DNA of 64,000 bases from an uncultured beta proteobacterium (lineage in GTDB: Bacteria; Pseudomonadota; Gammaproteobacteria; Burkholderiales; Rhodocyclaceae): the NCBI GenBank assembly GCA_903908065.1, contig CAIVQO010000060.1:1-64000 (forward strand), read 5' to 3'. The translations under genes were made by a program, and so were the position numbers. The notes below the pieces were generated by a model. It was given only the letters and a program-made list of their open reading frames with translations. It did no database searches and had not been told where the DNA came from. This document shows positions 45,239-54,868 of the stretch, in pieces; position 1 is the first letter of the stretch, and the number at the start of each line of letters is the position of its first letter.

Positions 45239-47485
45239 ATGCGATTTCATTTCCCCATCATCATCATCGACGAGGATTTCCGTTCCGAGAATGCTTCCGG
45301 TCTTGGCATCCGCGCCCTGGCCGAAGCCATCGAGAAGGAAGGCCTCGATGTGCTGGGCGTCACCAGTTACGGCGACCTGACTTCCTTCGCCCAGCAACAA
45401 AGCCGCGCCTCGGCCTTCATCCTGTCGATCGACGATGAGGAATTCACCCCGGGCCCCGAACTCGACCCGGCGGTGCTCAACCTGCGCTCCTTCGTCGAGG
45501 AGATCCGCCACAAGAACCCCGACATCCCTATCTTCCTCCACGGCGAGACGCGCACCTCACGCCACATCCCGAACGACATCCTGCGCGAGCTGCATGGCTT
45601 CATCCACATGTACGAGGACACGCCGGAATTCATCGCCCGCCATGTCGTGCGCGAGGCCAAGGCCTACCTCGATTCGCTGCCGCCACCCTTCTTCCGCGCG
45701 CTGACGCACTACGCGGCCGATGGTTCCTATTCCTGGCACTGCCCCGGCCATTCGGGTGGCGTGGCCTTCCTCAAGTCGCCCGTCGGCCAGATGTTCCACC
45801 AGTTCTTCGGCGAAAACATGCTGCGCGCCGACGTCTGCAACGCGGTCGAGGAACTCGGGCAACTGCTCGACCACACCGGCCCGGTCGCCGCCTCCGAGCG
45901 CAACGCCGCGCGCATCTTCAATGCCGACCATCTGTTCTTCGTCACCAATGGCACCTCGACCTCGAACAAGATCGTCTGGCATTCCACGGTGGCGCCCGGC
46001 GACGTGGTGATCGTCGACCGCAACTGCCACAAGTCGGTGCTGCACTCGATCATGATGACCGGCGCGATTCCCGTCTTCCTCATGCCGACGCGCAACAACT
46101 ACGGCATCATCGGCCCGATCCCGAAGGAAGAGTTCTCCTGGAAGAACATCAAGAAGAAGATCGCCGCCCATCCCTTCGCCAGCCAGGTCAAGGGCAAGCC
46201 GCGGGTGCTGACCATCACCCAGAGCACCTATGACGGCATCCTCTACAACGTCGAGGACATCAAGGAGGAGCTCGACGGCAAGATCGACACCCTGCATTTC
46301 GACGAGGCCTGGCTGCCGCACGCGGCCTTCCACGACTTCTACGGTGACTACCACGCGATCGGCGCCGACCGGCCGCGCTGCAAGGAGTCGATGGTGTTCT
46401 CCACCCAGTCCACCCACAAGCTGCTGGCCGGCCTCTCCCAGGCCTCGCAGATCCTGGTGCAAGACGCTGAGCACAGCCGCCTCGATCGCGACGTGTTCAA
46501 CGAGGCCTACCTGATGCACACCTCGACCTCGCCGCAGTATTCGATCATTGCCTCCTGCGACGTCGCCGCGGCGATGATGGAGGAGCCGGGCGGCACCGCC
46601 CTGGTCGAGGAATCGATCAGCGAGGCACTGGACTTCCGCCGCGCCATGCGCAAGGTGGACAAGGAGTGGGGTGCCGACTGGTGGTTCCAGGTCTGGGGGC
46701 CGAAGGACCTGTCGGAAGAAGGCATCGAAGAGCGCGAGGCCTGGATGCTCAAGCCCGGCGAAAAGTGGCACGGCTTCGGCAAGCTGGCCAAGGGCTTCAA
46801 CCTGCTCGATCCGATCAAGGCCACCATCATCACCCCTGGACTCGACGTCGATGGCGATTTCTCCGACGACAATGGCATTCCGGCGGCGATCGTCACCAAG
46901 TACCTGGCCGAGCATGGCGTGATCGTCGAGAAGTGCGGACTGTATTCCTTCTTCATCATGTTCACCATCGGCATTACCAAGGGCCGCTGGAACACGCTGG
47001 TCACCGCGCTGCAACAGTTCAAGGACGACTACGACCGCAACCATCCGCTGTGGAAGGTGTTGCCCGAGTTCGTCGCCAAGCATCCGCGCTACGAGCGCGT
47101 CGGCCTCAAGGACCTGTGCACCCAGATCCACGAGGTCTACAAGAAGAACGACGTGGCGCGCCTGACCACCGAGATGTACCTGTCCGACATGGTGCCGGCG
47201 ATGCGCCCGGCCGATGCCTTCGCCAGGATGGCCCATCGCGAGATCGAACGCGTGCCGCTCGACGACCTGGAAGGGCGCGTGACCGCCGTCCTGCTCACAC
47301 CCTATCCGCCGGGCATTCCGCTGCTGATCCCGGGCGAGTGTTTCAACGCCACCATCGTGCGCTACCTCAAGTTCGCACGGGAGTTCAATGACCAGTTCCC
47401 GGGGTTCGAAACCGACATCCACGGCCTGGTCAAGGACGGCAGCAACGGCTCGGTGCGCTACTACGTGGACTGCGTCGCCGCCTGA
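45239..47485 (+). CDS. Orn/Lys/Arg decarboxylase, fold-type I PLP enzyme
   Basis: A 748-residue inducible-type amino-acid decarboxylase. An N-terminal receiver-like wing domain starts MRFHFPIIIIDEDFRSE. The PLP core has SWHCPGHSGGVAF, NADHLFFVTNGTSTSNKIVW, HFDEAWLPHAAF and FSTQSTHKLLAGLSQ (Lys binds PLP). A C-terminal domain follows (LLIPGECFNATIVRYL). The family includes lysine, ornithine and biodegradative arginine decarboxylases; the substrate cannot be fixed from sequence. Likely roles are polyamine/cadaverine synthesis or acid resistance. Confidence 0.92.
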   Translation: MRFHFPIIIIDEDFRSENASGLGIRALAEAIEKEGLDVLGVTSYGDLTSFAQQQSRASAFILSIDDEEFTPGPELDPAVLNLRSFVEEIRHKNPDIPIFLHGETRTSRHIPNDILRELHGFIHMYEDTPEFIARHVVREAKAYLDSLPPPFFRALTHYAADGSYSWHCPGHSGGVAFLKSPVGQMFHQFFGENMLRADVCNAVEELGQLLDHTGPVAASERNAARIFNADHLFFVTNGTSTSNKIVWHSTVAPGDVVIVDRNCHKSVLHSIMMTGAIPVFLMPTRNNYGIIGPIPKEEFSWKNIKKKIAAHPFASQVKGKPRVLTITQSTYDGILYNVEDIKEELDGKIDTLHFDEAWLPHAAFHDFYGDYHAIGADRPRCKESMVFSTQSTHKLLAGLSQASQILVQDAEHSRLDRDVFNEAYLMHTSTSPQYSIIASCDVAAAMMEEPGGTALVEESISEALDFRRAMRKVDKEWGADWWFQVWGPKDLSEEGIEEREAWMLKPGEKWHGFGKLAKGFNLLDPIKATIITPGLDVDGDFSDDNGIPAAIVTKYLAEHGVIVEKCGLYSFFIMFTIGITKGRWNTLVTALQQFKDDYDRNHPLWKVLPEFVAKHPRYERVGLKDLCTQIHEVYKKNDVARLTTEMYLSDMVPAMRPADAFARMAHREIERVPLDDLEGRVTAVLLTPYPPGIPLLIPGECFNATIVRYLKFAREFNDQFPGFETDIHGLVKDGSNGSVRYYVDCVAA

Positions 47486-47505
47486 CCCGCGCAACTGGGC
47501 ACCGT

Positions 47506-47519
47506 TTGACGCAAGTCAA
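47506..47519 (+). promoter_or_regulatory. FNR/Anr box with class II promoter geometry
   Basis: TTGAC-GCAA-GTCAA is a perfect palindrome of FNR/Dnr type. TAGGAT (47541-47546) is suitably placed as a -10 box, which puts the box centre near -41 from a start site around 47553. The start codon would then lie at or after 47556, an unusually short leader. Confidence 0.6.
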
Positions 47520-47555
47520 AGGTGCCTGCCCTGCTAGGCATAGGATGGGCTGATC

Positions 47556-48798
47556 ATGCGAGCCCCCGACGGCTTGAACGTGGCCAGCCTTTACAGCGAT
47601 TTCCGGATAGACGAAGTTGCCATCGCGCGCGAGGTGATGGCGGAGCGCGTCCGCGTGTTCACGGACCGCTCGGTTTCCGGAGCCTTGTCGTCGCCCTTCG
47701 GCACCCTGTTGCTGGCGGCAATCATCGGTCCCGGCGCGGGTTGGCAACAGGCTGCGATATGGCTGGTGCTGATCAACCTGGGCGAGTTGTTGATCCTCGG
47801 CTTCGGCTATCGCTATCGCGCCGTCCGTCCGGATGCACGGAGCAGCCACGTCTGGGCCCGCTACCAGATCGGTGCCAATGCCGCGACCGGGCTGGCATGG
47901 GGCTGCTCGATCTGGATCATGGCGGTCGATCCGGTCTCGCCGCTTTACCTATTCAATATCTGCGTGCTGGTCGGCGTTTCGGCCCTGTGCGTCAGCATCA
48001 TGTCCGCCTTTCGTCTTGGCATGCGGCTGTTCGCCCTGGGCGTGCTGCTGCCGCCGATACTGCATGTGTTCTGGATTTCGCATCCTCAAGCGGCGCAGAT
48101 CGGTTCCGGGCTGTCGATCCTGCTGGCGCTGGAGTTGTATTACGGCCACTTTGCGCGGCGTCAGCTGATTCACGGTTTGGATGCGGCGCAACGCAGCCGG
48201 GCCCAGGTGGCGCAACTGTCGCAGTTGCGCGGGGAACTATTCCAGAGCAACCAGCAGCTGGGGGAAAAAATGCCGACCTTGGCCAGGCATTGGAACGCCT
48301 CAACGAACTGGCCACCCGGGACGAGCTGACCGGGGCCTTCAATCGTCGCATCATGGTCGAGTACCTCGAACGTCAGGTGGTCACAAATCGCGTTACGGCA
48401 CCCCCGCCAGCCTGCTGATGTTCGATCTGGACCACTTCAAGAACATCAACGATACGCACGGCCACCTGGTTGGCGATCAGGCTCTGCAAGTCTTGGTGCG
48501 CACCGTGAGCGGGGAGCTGCGCGAAGGCGATATTCTTGCCCGCTTCGGTGGCGAGGAATTCCTGGTCCTGTTGCCGATGGCCCCGCGCGACGCTGCCTCG
48601 CAACTGGTCGAGCGTCTGCGCTGCGCCATTTCGGCGATCGAACTGCGGGATGGCGATACGCCGGTGCTACTGCGTGCATCCTTCGGCGTGGCAGAACTGG
48701 CGGCCGACGAGGGCGTCGCTGGCTGGTTGCGCCGCGTTGATCTTGCGATGTACCAGGCCAAGGAAGCCGGGCGCAACCGGGTGATCAATGCGGAATAG
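47556..48798 (+). pseudogene. membrane GGDEF diguanylate cyclase, disrupted by two single-base frameshifts
   Basis: The first frame encodes four to five transmembrane helices (GTLLLAAIIGPGAGW, AAIWLVLINLGELLILGF, YLFNICVLVGVSALCVSIMS, LGVLLPPILHVFWI) and a linker. At 48265-48270 an A6 run should be A7 to continue into NADLGQALERLNELATRDEL. Near 48388-48392 one base is missing before RYGTPASLLMFDLDHFK. The third frame carries GGEEF (ARFGGEEFLVLL) and ends at 48798. With both bases restored a normal DGC of about 414 residues results. It may be a real pseudogene or assembly indels. ATG 47638 is an alternative start. Confidence 0.85.
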
Positions 48799-48879
48799 TT
48801 CTTTCGATCATAAGCGGTAGCCGGGTCGGGCGAAGGCGCACCGCAGTTCGGCATTCGTGCCCGCCGAAGATCAAGCATC

Positions 48880-48906
48880 GCCGTGTCGCCGGCGCCGACT
48901 TTCGGC
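48880..48906 (-). repeat. dispersed repeat copy 6, upstream of the SRPBCC gene
   Basis: On the minus strand CCGAAAGTCGGCGCCGGCGA continues CACGGCG, a full core match in the 165-base gap between the GGDEF gene and the SRPBCC gene. The rest of the gap shows no clear promoter. Confidence 0.65.
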
Positions 48907-48963
48907 CGGGTTAGGGTGTAGGCTGTGGCCTCCGCAACCCCCCGACCTGCCGAGAGGATAGTC

Positions 48964-49410
48964 ATGGCCACCCATACCGTTCGCCTGCATCGCGTGCTGC
49001 GGGCGCCGCCCGAGCGCATCTACCGTGCCTTCCTCGATCCCGATGCAATGGTCAAGTGGGTGCCGCCGCACGGCTTCACCGGCAAGGTGCATCACCTCGA
49101 CGCACGGGTGGGTGGCAGCTACCGGATGTCCTTCACCAACTTCAGCAGCGGGGCCACGCATTCCTTCGGCGGTGGTTATCTTGAACTGGTCCCGAACGAA
49201 CGCATTCGCCACACGGACGGCTTCGACGACCCCAATCTGCCGGGCACCATGGTGACGACGATTTCGCTGCGCGCGGTGTCCTGCGGTACCGAAGTCGACA
49301 TCGTGCAGGAAGGCATTCCGGAACCGATCCCGGGCGAGGCTTGTTACCTCGGCTGGCAGGAGTCCCTGCTGCTGCTGGCGCAGCTGGTCGAGGCCGAGAT
49401 TCCCGACTAG
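48964..49410 (+). CDS. SRPBCC/AHSA1-like ligand-binding protein
   Basis: A 148-residue START-fold protein: [20 protein letters not shown] at the N-terminus, [20 protein letters not shown], and a C-terminal helix ([17 protein letters not shown]). This is the usual AHSA1 domain in full. Such proteins bind hydrophobic ligands; no specific function is known. ATG 48964 follows GAGAGGATAG. Its TAG and the folA stop share CTAG at 49407-49410. Confidence 0.85.
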   Translation: MATHTVRLHRVLRAPPERIYRAFLDPDAMVKWVPPHGFTGKVHHLDARVGGSYRMSFTNFSSGATHSFGGGYLELVPNERIRHTDGFDDPNLPGTMVTTISLRAVSCGTEVDIVQEGIPEPIPGEACYLGWQESLLLLAQLVEAEIPD

Positions 49411-49901
49411 ATCCGCTGGTAGCCGACAAAGGCGTAGCCAAGCCCTGCTTCGTCGGTATGCGCTTCGCGCGCTACTTCCCGCCACTGCGCAGGATCGCGG
49501 GCCGGAAAGAAAGCGTCGCCCTCGTAGTCCCGGTCGATTTCGGTAAGCTCCAGCCGAGCGGCCAGCGGCAGGGCCGCAGCGTAGAGTTCGGCACCGCCAA
49601 TGACAAAGGCCTGCAGGTCCCGAGCCGCGGCGATCGCCGCGGGCAGCGATGCGGCAAGGCTGGCGCCCTCGGCCCGGTAGGCGCTGTTGCGGGTGACGAC
49701 GATGTTCTGCCGGCCGGGTAGGGGGCGAAATTTTTCCGGCAGCGATTCCCATGTCTTGCGCCCCATGATCACGGCATGACCGCTGGTCAGCGCCTTGAAG
49801 TGCCGCAAGTCGGCCGGCAGGTGCCAGGGCAGTCGATTGTCCTTGCCGATCACGCCATTGCGGGCCAGGGCGGCGATCAGGATCAGCTTGGTTTCAGTCA
49901 T
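49407..49901 (-). CDS. folA: dihydrofolate reductase
   Basis: A 164-residue enzyme: [57 protein letters not shown] and [13 protein letters not shown] match DHFR, including the substrate-binding Asp/Glu region and NADPH loops. ATG overlaps the glgA stop (ATGA). Here it closes the glycogen operon, which is an unusual partner; thyA is not adjacent. Confidence 0.95.
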   Translation of the reverse strand: MTETKLILIAALARNGVIGKDNRLPWHLPADLRHFKALTSGHAVIMGRKTWESLPEKFRPLPGRQNIVVTRNSAYRAEGASLAASLPAAIAAARDLQAFVIGGAELYAAALPLAARLELTEIDRDYEGDAFFPARDPAQWREVAREAHTDEAGLGYAFVGYQRI

Positions 49902-51343
49902 GATGCTTCGCGCAGGATGGATTCGTAGAGTTCGACATAGTGGCCGGCGGCTTCGCGCCAGCTGGAGTCGCGCGCCATGCCGTGCTTTTGCAGCCTGCGC
50001 CAGAGCGTCGGCTCCTGGAAGGCGCTGGCCGCGCGTTGCAGGGCGGCGAACAGGGCTTCACCCGTCGCCGGTCCAAAGACGAAGCCATTGCCATGTTTTT
50101 CGTCGGCGGCATCGATCACCGTGTCAGCCAGGCCGCCGGTGGCGCGCACTACGGGGGGCGTGCCGTAGCGCAGGCTGTACATCTGGTTGAGGCCGCAGGG
50201 TTCGAAGCGCGAGGGCATGACGAAGATGTCGGCGCCGGCTTCGATGCGATGTGCGAGTCCCTCGTCGAAGCCGATGCGTACCGCGCAGCTTCCGGGATGG
50301 CGATGGGCGAAGGCGGTCCAGCCATGTTCAAGGCCGTGCGCGCCGCTGCCGAGGACGACGATCTGTGCCGGCAGGGCAAGTGTTTGCGCGGCGACCTCGA
50401 GGAACAGGTCAAGGCCTTTCTGTTCGGTCAGCCGGCTGACCACCGCCAGCAAGGGCAAGTCGGCGCGCACGGCCAAGCCCATTTCCGCCTGCAGGTTGGC
50501 CTTGTTGACGGCCTTGCCTTCCAGTCGGCGTTGGCCGTAGTGCTGTGGCAGGTGGCGGTCGCGGGCCGGGTCCCACTCGCGCGTATCGATGCCGTTGAGG
50601 ATGCCCGACAACTGCGCTGAACGATGGCGTAGCAGCCCGGCCATGCCCATGCCTTCAGCGTCGGTCTGGATTTCGCGTGCATAGCTCGGGCTCACCGTAC
50701 TGATCGCGCTTGCGTGCTGCAGGCCGGCCTTGAGGAAGGAGAGGTGGCCATAGAACTCGACGCCGTCCATGGTCCAGGCTTCGTCGGGCAGGCCGAGCTC
50801 GAACAGTGCGGCATGGTCGAAGAGGCCCTGGAAGGCCAGGTTGTGTATCGTGACCAGCGACTTTGCGCGACGTTCGGCACGATAGGCGAGGTAGGCGGGC
50901 GCCAGTCCGGTTTGCCAGTCATTGCAATGGATCACGTCCGGCGCCCAGTCCAGGGTACTGGCTTCGGAACCGAGCCAGGCGGCCACCCGTGACAGCAAGC
51001 CAAAGCGCAGGTGGTTGTCGAGCCAGTCGCGGCCTTCGGGGCCAAGATAGGGATTGCCGGGGCGGTCGAAAAAGTGCGGGTAATCGAGCAGCAGCAGCGG
51101 CGTGCCGTCGCCGGCCAGCGCCTGGCGCAGGCTGGGTGTCGGCAGCAGCCCCCCGAGCCAGTGCGGACGCGCGATTTCAAGCGCGTCGGGAAATGCGCGC
51201 AGCAGCGCCGGGTAGGCCGGGACCAACACGCGCACGTCGTGGCCGAGTGCCCGCAGCGCGGCGGGCAGAGCGCCGGCCACGTCGCCAAGGCCGCCGGTCT
51301 TGACCCAGGGCGCCATCTCTGAAGTTGCAAACAGTATCTTCAT
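49898..51343 (-). CDS. glgA: glycogen synthase (ADP-glucose)
   Basis: A 481-residue GT5 enzyme. The N-terminal [16 protein letters not shown] loop binds ADP-glucose. [31 protein letters not shown] and the C-terminal catalytic [20 protein letters not shown] and TGGLADTV follow. It extends alpha-1,4-glucan. It starts 4 bases after the TPR gene and overlaps folA. Confidence 0.96.
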   Translation of the reverse strand: MKILFATSEMAPWVKTGGLGDVAGALPAALRALGHDVRVLVPAYPALLRAFPDALEIARPHWLGGLLPTPSLRQALAGDGTPLLLLDYPHFFDRPGNPYLGPEGRDWLDNHLRFGLLSRVAAWLGSEASTLDWAPDVIHCNDWQTGLAPAYLAYRAERRAKSLVTIHNLAFQGLFDHAALFELGLPDEAWTMDGVEFYGHLSFLKAGLQHASAISTVSPSYAREIQTDAEGMGMAGLLRHRSAQLSGILNGIDTREWDPARDRHLPQHYGQRRLEGKAVNKANLQAEMGLAVRADLPLLAVVSRLTEQKGLDLFLEVAAQTLALPAQIVVLGSGAHGLEHGWTAFAHRHPGSCAVRIGFDEGLAHRIEAGADIFVMPSRFEPCGLNQMYSLRYGTPPVVRATGGLADTVIDAADEKHGNGFVFGPATGEALFAALQRAASAFQEPTLWRRLQKHGMARDSSWREAAGHYVELYESILREAS

Positions 51344-51347
51344 ACGC

Positions 51348-53210
51348 CTACCCAGACAGACTATCCATTCGTTGTCGTAGCGCCGTAACCACTCGGGTTA
51401 CGACATTGTTCCAGCCGTCGGTGCGATCTTGCCTGAAAAGTCGCACGACCCCCGGATACCATGGGGAGTCGTCGCGATCGGTCAGCCAACGCCAGTCGGT
51501 ACCTTTTGCGGCGAGGAGTATCCACACCGGTTTGCCCATGGCAGCGGCAAGATGTGCCACTGCAGTATCCACCGTGATGACCAGGTCGAGGTGGCTGATG
51601 ATGGCCGCCGTGTCCGCGAAGTCCCGGATCTCCGGGCCCAGGTTCGTCAGCGTCAACCCCGGCGGCGGCGATGCGGCCTCGTCTTCGCCAAGCCCCTTCT
51701 GGAGGCTGAAGAAGCGCAATCCGGGCACGGACCAAAGGGGGGCGAGCATGGAGAGGCTCCGCAAGGAGCGCGAGCCGTCGAAGTCATGGTTCGGGTTGCC
51801 GCGCCACACCAATCCGATGCGCAATCCCTCGCCAGCGAGGCGCGGGCGCCATTTCTCGATTCGGTCGGGGACAGCGGACAGGTAGGGAATCCGGGCGGGC
51901 AGTGTTTCGAGCGTGATTGCCAAACGATGGGGAAGGCTGAGGAACGGGCACCAGACATCGTATTCGTCGGCCATCGTATCCTGCCAGGCGTCCTTGCTTA
52001 TGACCTGGTCTGCAAGCTGGCCAGCCTCGAAAAGCGGCTTCAGTTCCCGCCGACAGGCGAGCGTGACATGGCGGGCCCCACGTTGCCTGAGCATCGGAAT
52101 GAAGCGCGCGAACTGGATTTCGTCACCGAAGCCACCCTCCGACCAGGCGACGATTTTTTTTCGGTCAAGCGGCTCGCCCAGCCAGAGACGGGGAAGCCGG
52201 TACGGGGAGTCTGGACGGGCAGGCTCCAATAATTTCACCTCGGCCTGCCGGCCATCTGCGACTGCACCCAGGCGCACCTCGTATTCCCGCCATCCTTCTT
52301 CGTAGCGTCCTTGTCCCAGCAGCAGCAGCGACAGGTTCCAGCGTGCCTCGGGGGTTCCGCGGTCCCTGTCCAGTTCCCGTCGAAAGGCAGCCTCAGCTTC
52401 GATTGGGCGCCTGGCTTCCAACAAGACCCCCCCCAGGTTGTTCCACGCCAGGGGGTAAGCCGGGTCGATTCTTAGGGCGGCGCGAAACCGCGCTTCTGCT
52501 TCAGGAAGATTGCCGCGGCGCCAGTAAAGATTGCCAAGGCCGAATTCCAGCGGCGCCGATTCGATGCCCGAACTCCTTGCCAGCGCGTAGCTTGACTCGG
52601 CGTCTTCAAGGCGATCAAGTTCGACCAGGGCCAGGCAAAGATTGCTGATGGCAGGCGCATGGCCGGGATCGATGGCAAGTGCCTTGCGGCAGGCCGACAC
52701 GGCGTCGGCACAGCGTCGCAACTTGATCAGTACCGCCGCCAGGTTGCCATGAGCATCAGGAGAATCCGGCATCAAGTCGGACGCCGACTGAAACGCGTTC
52801 GCAGCATTCTCGTGGCGCCCGAGGTCCATGAAGAGCAGGCCGAGGTTGAGATATGCCCGACCATAGGCGGGGCGAATTTCAATCGCCCTGCGGTAGGCCG
52901 CTTCGGCATCGGTAAAGCCGTGGCTGCCGGAAAGCAGATTGCCGAGGTTGTTCCAGGCTTCCGCCAGATCGGGTCGTAAGGCCAGGGCGCGGCGGTAGGC
53001 CGCCTCGGCGGTGGCACGGTCGCCGAGCGCTGCGGCGAAAATCCCCTGGTTGATCAGCAGGCCAACGTGGTCAGGGTCGTGTTTCAGTGCCTGGCAGGTG
53101 ATATCCAGCGCCTCCGTGCTGGCGCCGGCAGAGTGCAATGCCCGGCCGTGGGTGAGGGCCTCGTCTATGGACGCCATGGGCGCCGCCGGAAATTGCGGCG
53201 TAGTCCCCAT
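51348..53210 (-). CDS. TPR protein with C-terminal GT9-like glycosyltransferase domain
   Basis: A 620-residue protein. Residues about 10-300 form eight or more TPR repeats (AEAAYRRALALRPDLAEAWN, NLG and variants). Residues about 340-615 resemble GT-B ADP-heptose-type transferases: WSEGGFGDEIQFARFIPML, RIGLVWRGNPNHDFDGSRS, LRFFSLQKG, DLVITVDTAVAHLAAAMGKP and VWILL. It resembles bacterial TPR-fused transferases, some analogous to O-GlcNAc transferase. ATG 53210 is 5 bases after the pgi stop. Its place inside the glycogen operon is unexplained. Confidence 0.85.
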   Translation of the reverse strand: MGTTPQFPAAPMASIDEALTHGRALHSAGASTEALDITCQALKHDPDHVGLLINQGIFAAALGDRATAEAAYRRALALRPDLAEAWNNLGNLLSGSHGFTDAEAAYRRAIEIRPAYGRAYLNLGLLFMDLGRHENAANAFQSASDLMPDSPDAHGNLAAVLIKLRRCADAVSACRKALAIDPGHAPAISNLCLALVELDRLEDAESSYALARSSGIESAPLEFGLGNLYWRRGNLPEAEARFRAALRIDPAYPLAWNNLGGVLLEARRPIEAEAAFRRELDRDRGTPEARWNLSLLLLGQGRYEEGWREYEVRLGAVADGRQAEVKLLEPARPDSPYRLPRLWLGEPLDRKKIVAWSEGGFGDEIQFARFIPMLRQRGARHVTLACRRELKPLFEAGQLADQVISKDAWQDTMADEYDVWCPFLSLPHRLAITLETLPARIPYLSAVPDRIEKWRPRLAGEGLRIGLVWRGNPNHDFDGSRSLRSLSMLAPLWSVPGLRFFSLQKGLGEDEAASPPPGLTLTNLGPEIRDFADTAAIISHLDLVITVDTAVAHLAAAMGKPVWILLAAKGTDWRWLTDRDDSPWYPGVVRLFRQDRTDGWNNVVTRVVTALRQRMDSLSG

Positions 53211-53215
53211 GGGGC

Positions 53216-54868
53216 TCAGCCTGCCATGCCGTTCGCGCCGATCCAGGCGATCAGTCCCCTGGTGGAACTGTCCAGTTCCGTGGCCTCCGCATTGCCCTCG
53301 AGTATCGGCAGCAGGCGATTGGCCAGCTGCTTGCCGTATTCGACGCCCCACTGGTCAAAGGGATTGATGTCCCAGATCGCGCTTTCGGCGAAAACCTTGT
53401 GCTCATAGAGTGCGAGCAGCGCACCGAGATTGAATGGATCGAGGCGCGGCAGCAGCAGCGTGGTCGAAGGCTGGTTGCCGGGAAAGCTGCGATAGGGTGC
53501 CAGGCGTGCTACTTCGTCGGCGGGCAGGCCGGCAGCCGTCAGTTCCGTCGTGGTTTCGGCCAGGGTCTTGCCACGCATCAGGGCCTCGGCCTGGGCGAAG
53601 CAGTTGGCCAGCAGCTTTTCGTGGTGGCCCGGGAGCTCGAAGTCGGCGCGCCGGCAGGCGATGAATTCGCAGGGGATCAGGCGCCCGCCCTGATGGATCA
53701 ACTGATAGAAGGCATGCTGGCCGTTGGTGCCCGCCTCGCCCCAGAGCACGGGGGCCACGGCGCATTCGAGCGGCTGGCCCTGGCGATCGACCCGCTTGCC
53801 GTTGGACTCCATTTCCAGCTGCTGCAGGTAGCGCGGCAGCAGGCCCAGCGACTGCGAGTAGGGCAACAGGGCCCGGTTGTCGGCGCCGAGGAAGTTCGTG
53901 TTCCAGATTTCGAGCAGGGCGAGCAGTCCGGGCAGGTTGGCCTCGGGCGGCGCGCTGAAGAAGTGCTCGTCCATGGCATGTGCCCCGGCCAGCAGCTTTT
54001 CGAAATTATCGAAGCCGATCGCCAGCGCCAGCGGCAGGCCGATCACCGACCACAGCGAGTAGCGGCCGCCGACCCAGTCCCAGAAGGCGAAGGCGTTGGC
54101 CGGGTCGATGCCGAAGCGGGCCACTTCGCCGAGGTTGGTCGACACCGCGACAAAGTGGCGCGCCACGGCGGCCTCGCCCAGCGCGGCGACCAGCCAGGCA
54201 CGCGCCGAGGCCGCGTTCTGCATGGTCTCCTGGGTGGTGAAGGTCTTGCTGGCGATGACGAACAGGGTGGTGCGCGCCTGCAATCCGGCCAGTACGGTGG
54301 CGAGGTCGGCGGCATCGAGGTTGGCGACGTAGTGGGCGCGGATCTCGGGGTGGCGGTGCGCGGCCAGCGCCTGCGTCGCCATGCGCGGCCCGAGGTCGGA
54401 GCCGCCGATGCCGATGTTCACGATGTCGGTGATCGGCTCGCCGGTGGCGCCGCGCCAGTGGCGGCCGTGGATCTCGCCGCAGAAGTGGCGCATCTTTGCC
54501 AGCTCGTCATGCACGGCGGGCATCACATCCTTGCCGGCATGGACGATGGGCCCTTTGCCAATTGGATGGCGCAGGGCGATGTGCAGCGCTGCGCGGCGCT
54601 CGGTGTGGTTGATCCCTTCCCCGCCGCGCATGCGCGCGATCCAGCCCGGCAGGTCGGCTGCCTGCCACAGAGCGTAAAGCTGCGCCATGGCATGGGCATC
54701 GACGCGCTGCTTGGAATAATCCAGCAACCAGTCGTGCCAGACCACCGAATGGCGGGCAAAACGATCCGCATCGGCGGCAAACATGTCGCGCAGGTGGCGC
54801 CCGCGCAGGCCCTCGGCGGCGGCGTCCAGCTGCTTCCAGGCGCTGGCGACGGCGGGTTTCATAGCCAA
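53216..54868 (-). CDS. pgi: glucose-6-phosphate isomerase
   Basis: A 550-residue enzyme: NIGIGGSDLGPRMATQAL, VIASKTFTTQETM (P-SIS loop), WDWVGGRYSLWSVIGLPLAL, GEAGTNGQHAFYQLIHQG with catalytic Glu/His, and QWGVEYGKQLANR with catalytic Lys. It interconverts glucose-6-P and fructose-6-P and links glycogen turnover to glycolysis. It overlaps glgP by 10 bases. Confidence 0.97.
   Translation of the reverse strand: MAMKPAVASAWKQLDAAAEGLRGRHLRDMFAADADRFARHSVVWHDWLLDYSKQRVDAHAMAQLYALWQAADLPGWIARMRGGEGINHTERRAALHIALRHPIGKGPIVHAGKDVMPAVHDELAKMRHFCGEIHGRHWRGATGEPITDIVNIGIGGSDLGPRMATQALAAHRHPEIRAHYVANLDAADLATVLAGLQARTTLFVIASKTFTTQETMQNAASARAWLVAALGEAAVARHFVAVSTNLGEVARFGIDPANAFAFWDWVGGRYSLWSVIGLPLALAIGFDNFEKLLAGAHAMDEHFFSAPPEANLPGLLALLEIWNTNFLGADNRALLPYSQSLGLLPRYLQQLEMESNGKRVDRQGQPLECAVAPVLWGEAGTNGQHAFYQLIHQGGRLIPCEFIACRRADFELPGHHEKLLANCFAQAEALMRGKTLAETTTELTAAGLPADEVARLAPYRSFPGNQPSTTLLLPRLDPFNLGALLALYEHKVFAESAIWDINPFDQWGVEYGKQLANRLLPILEGNAEATELDSSTRGLIAWIGANGMAG

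Noticed and set aside
50231-50250. GTCGGCGCCGG in glgA and the similar GGCGCCGAC in rph (13165-13175)
   Set aside because: Only 10-11 bases match and both encode conserved residues (AGAD, VGAGK); the flanks do not match.
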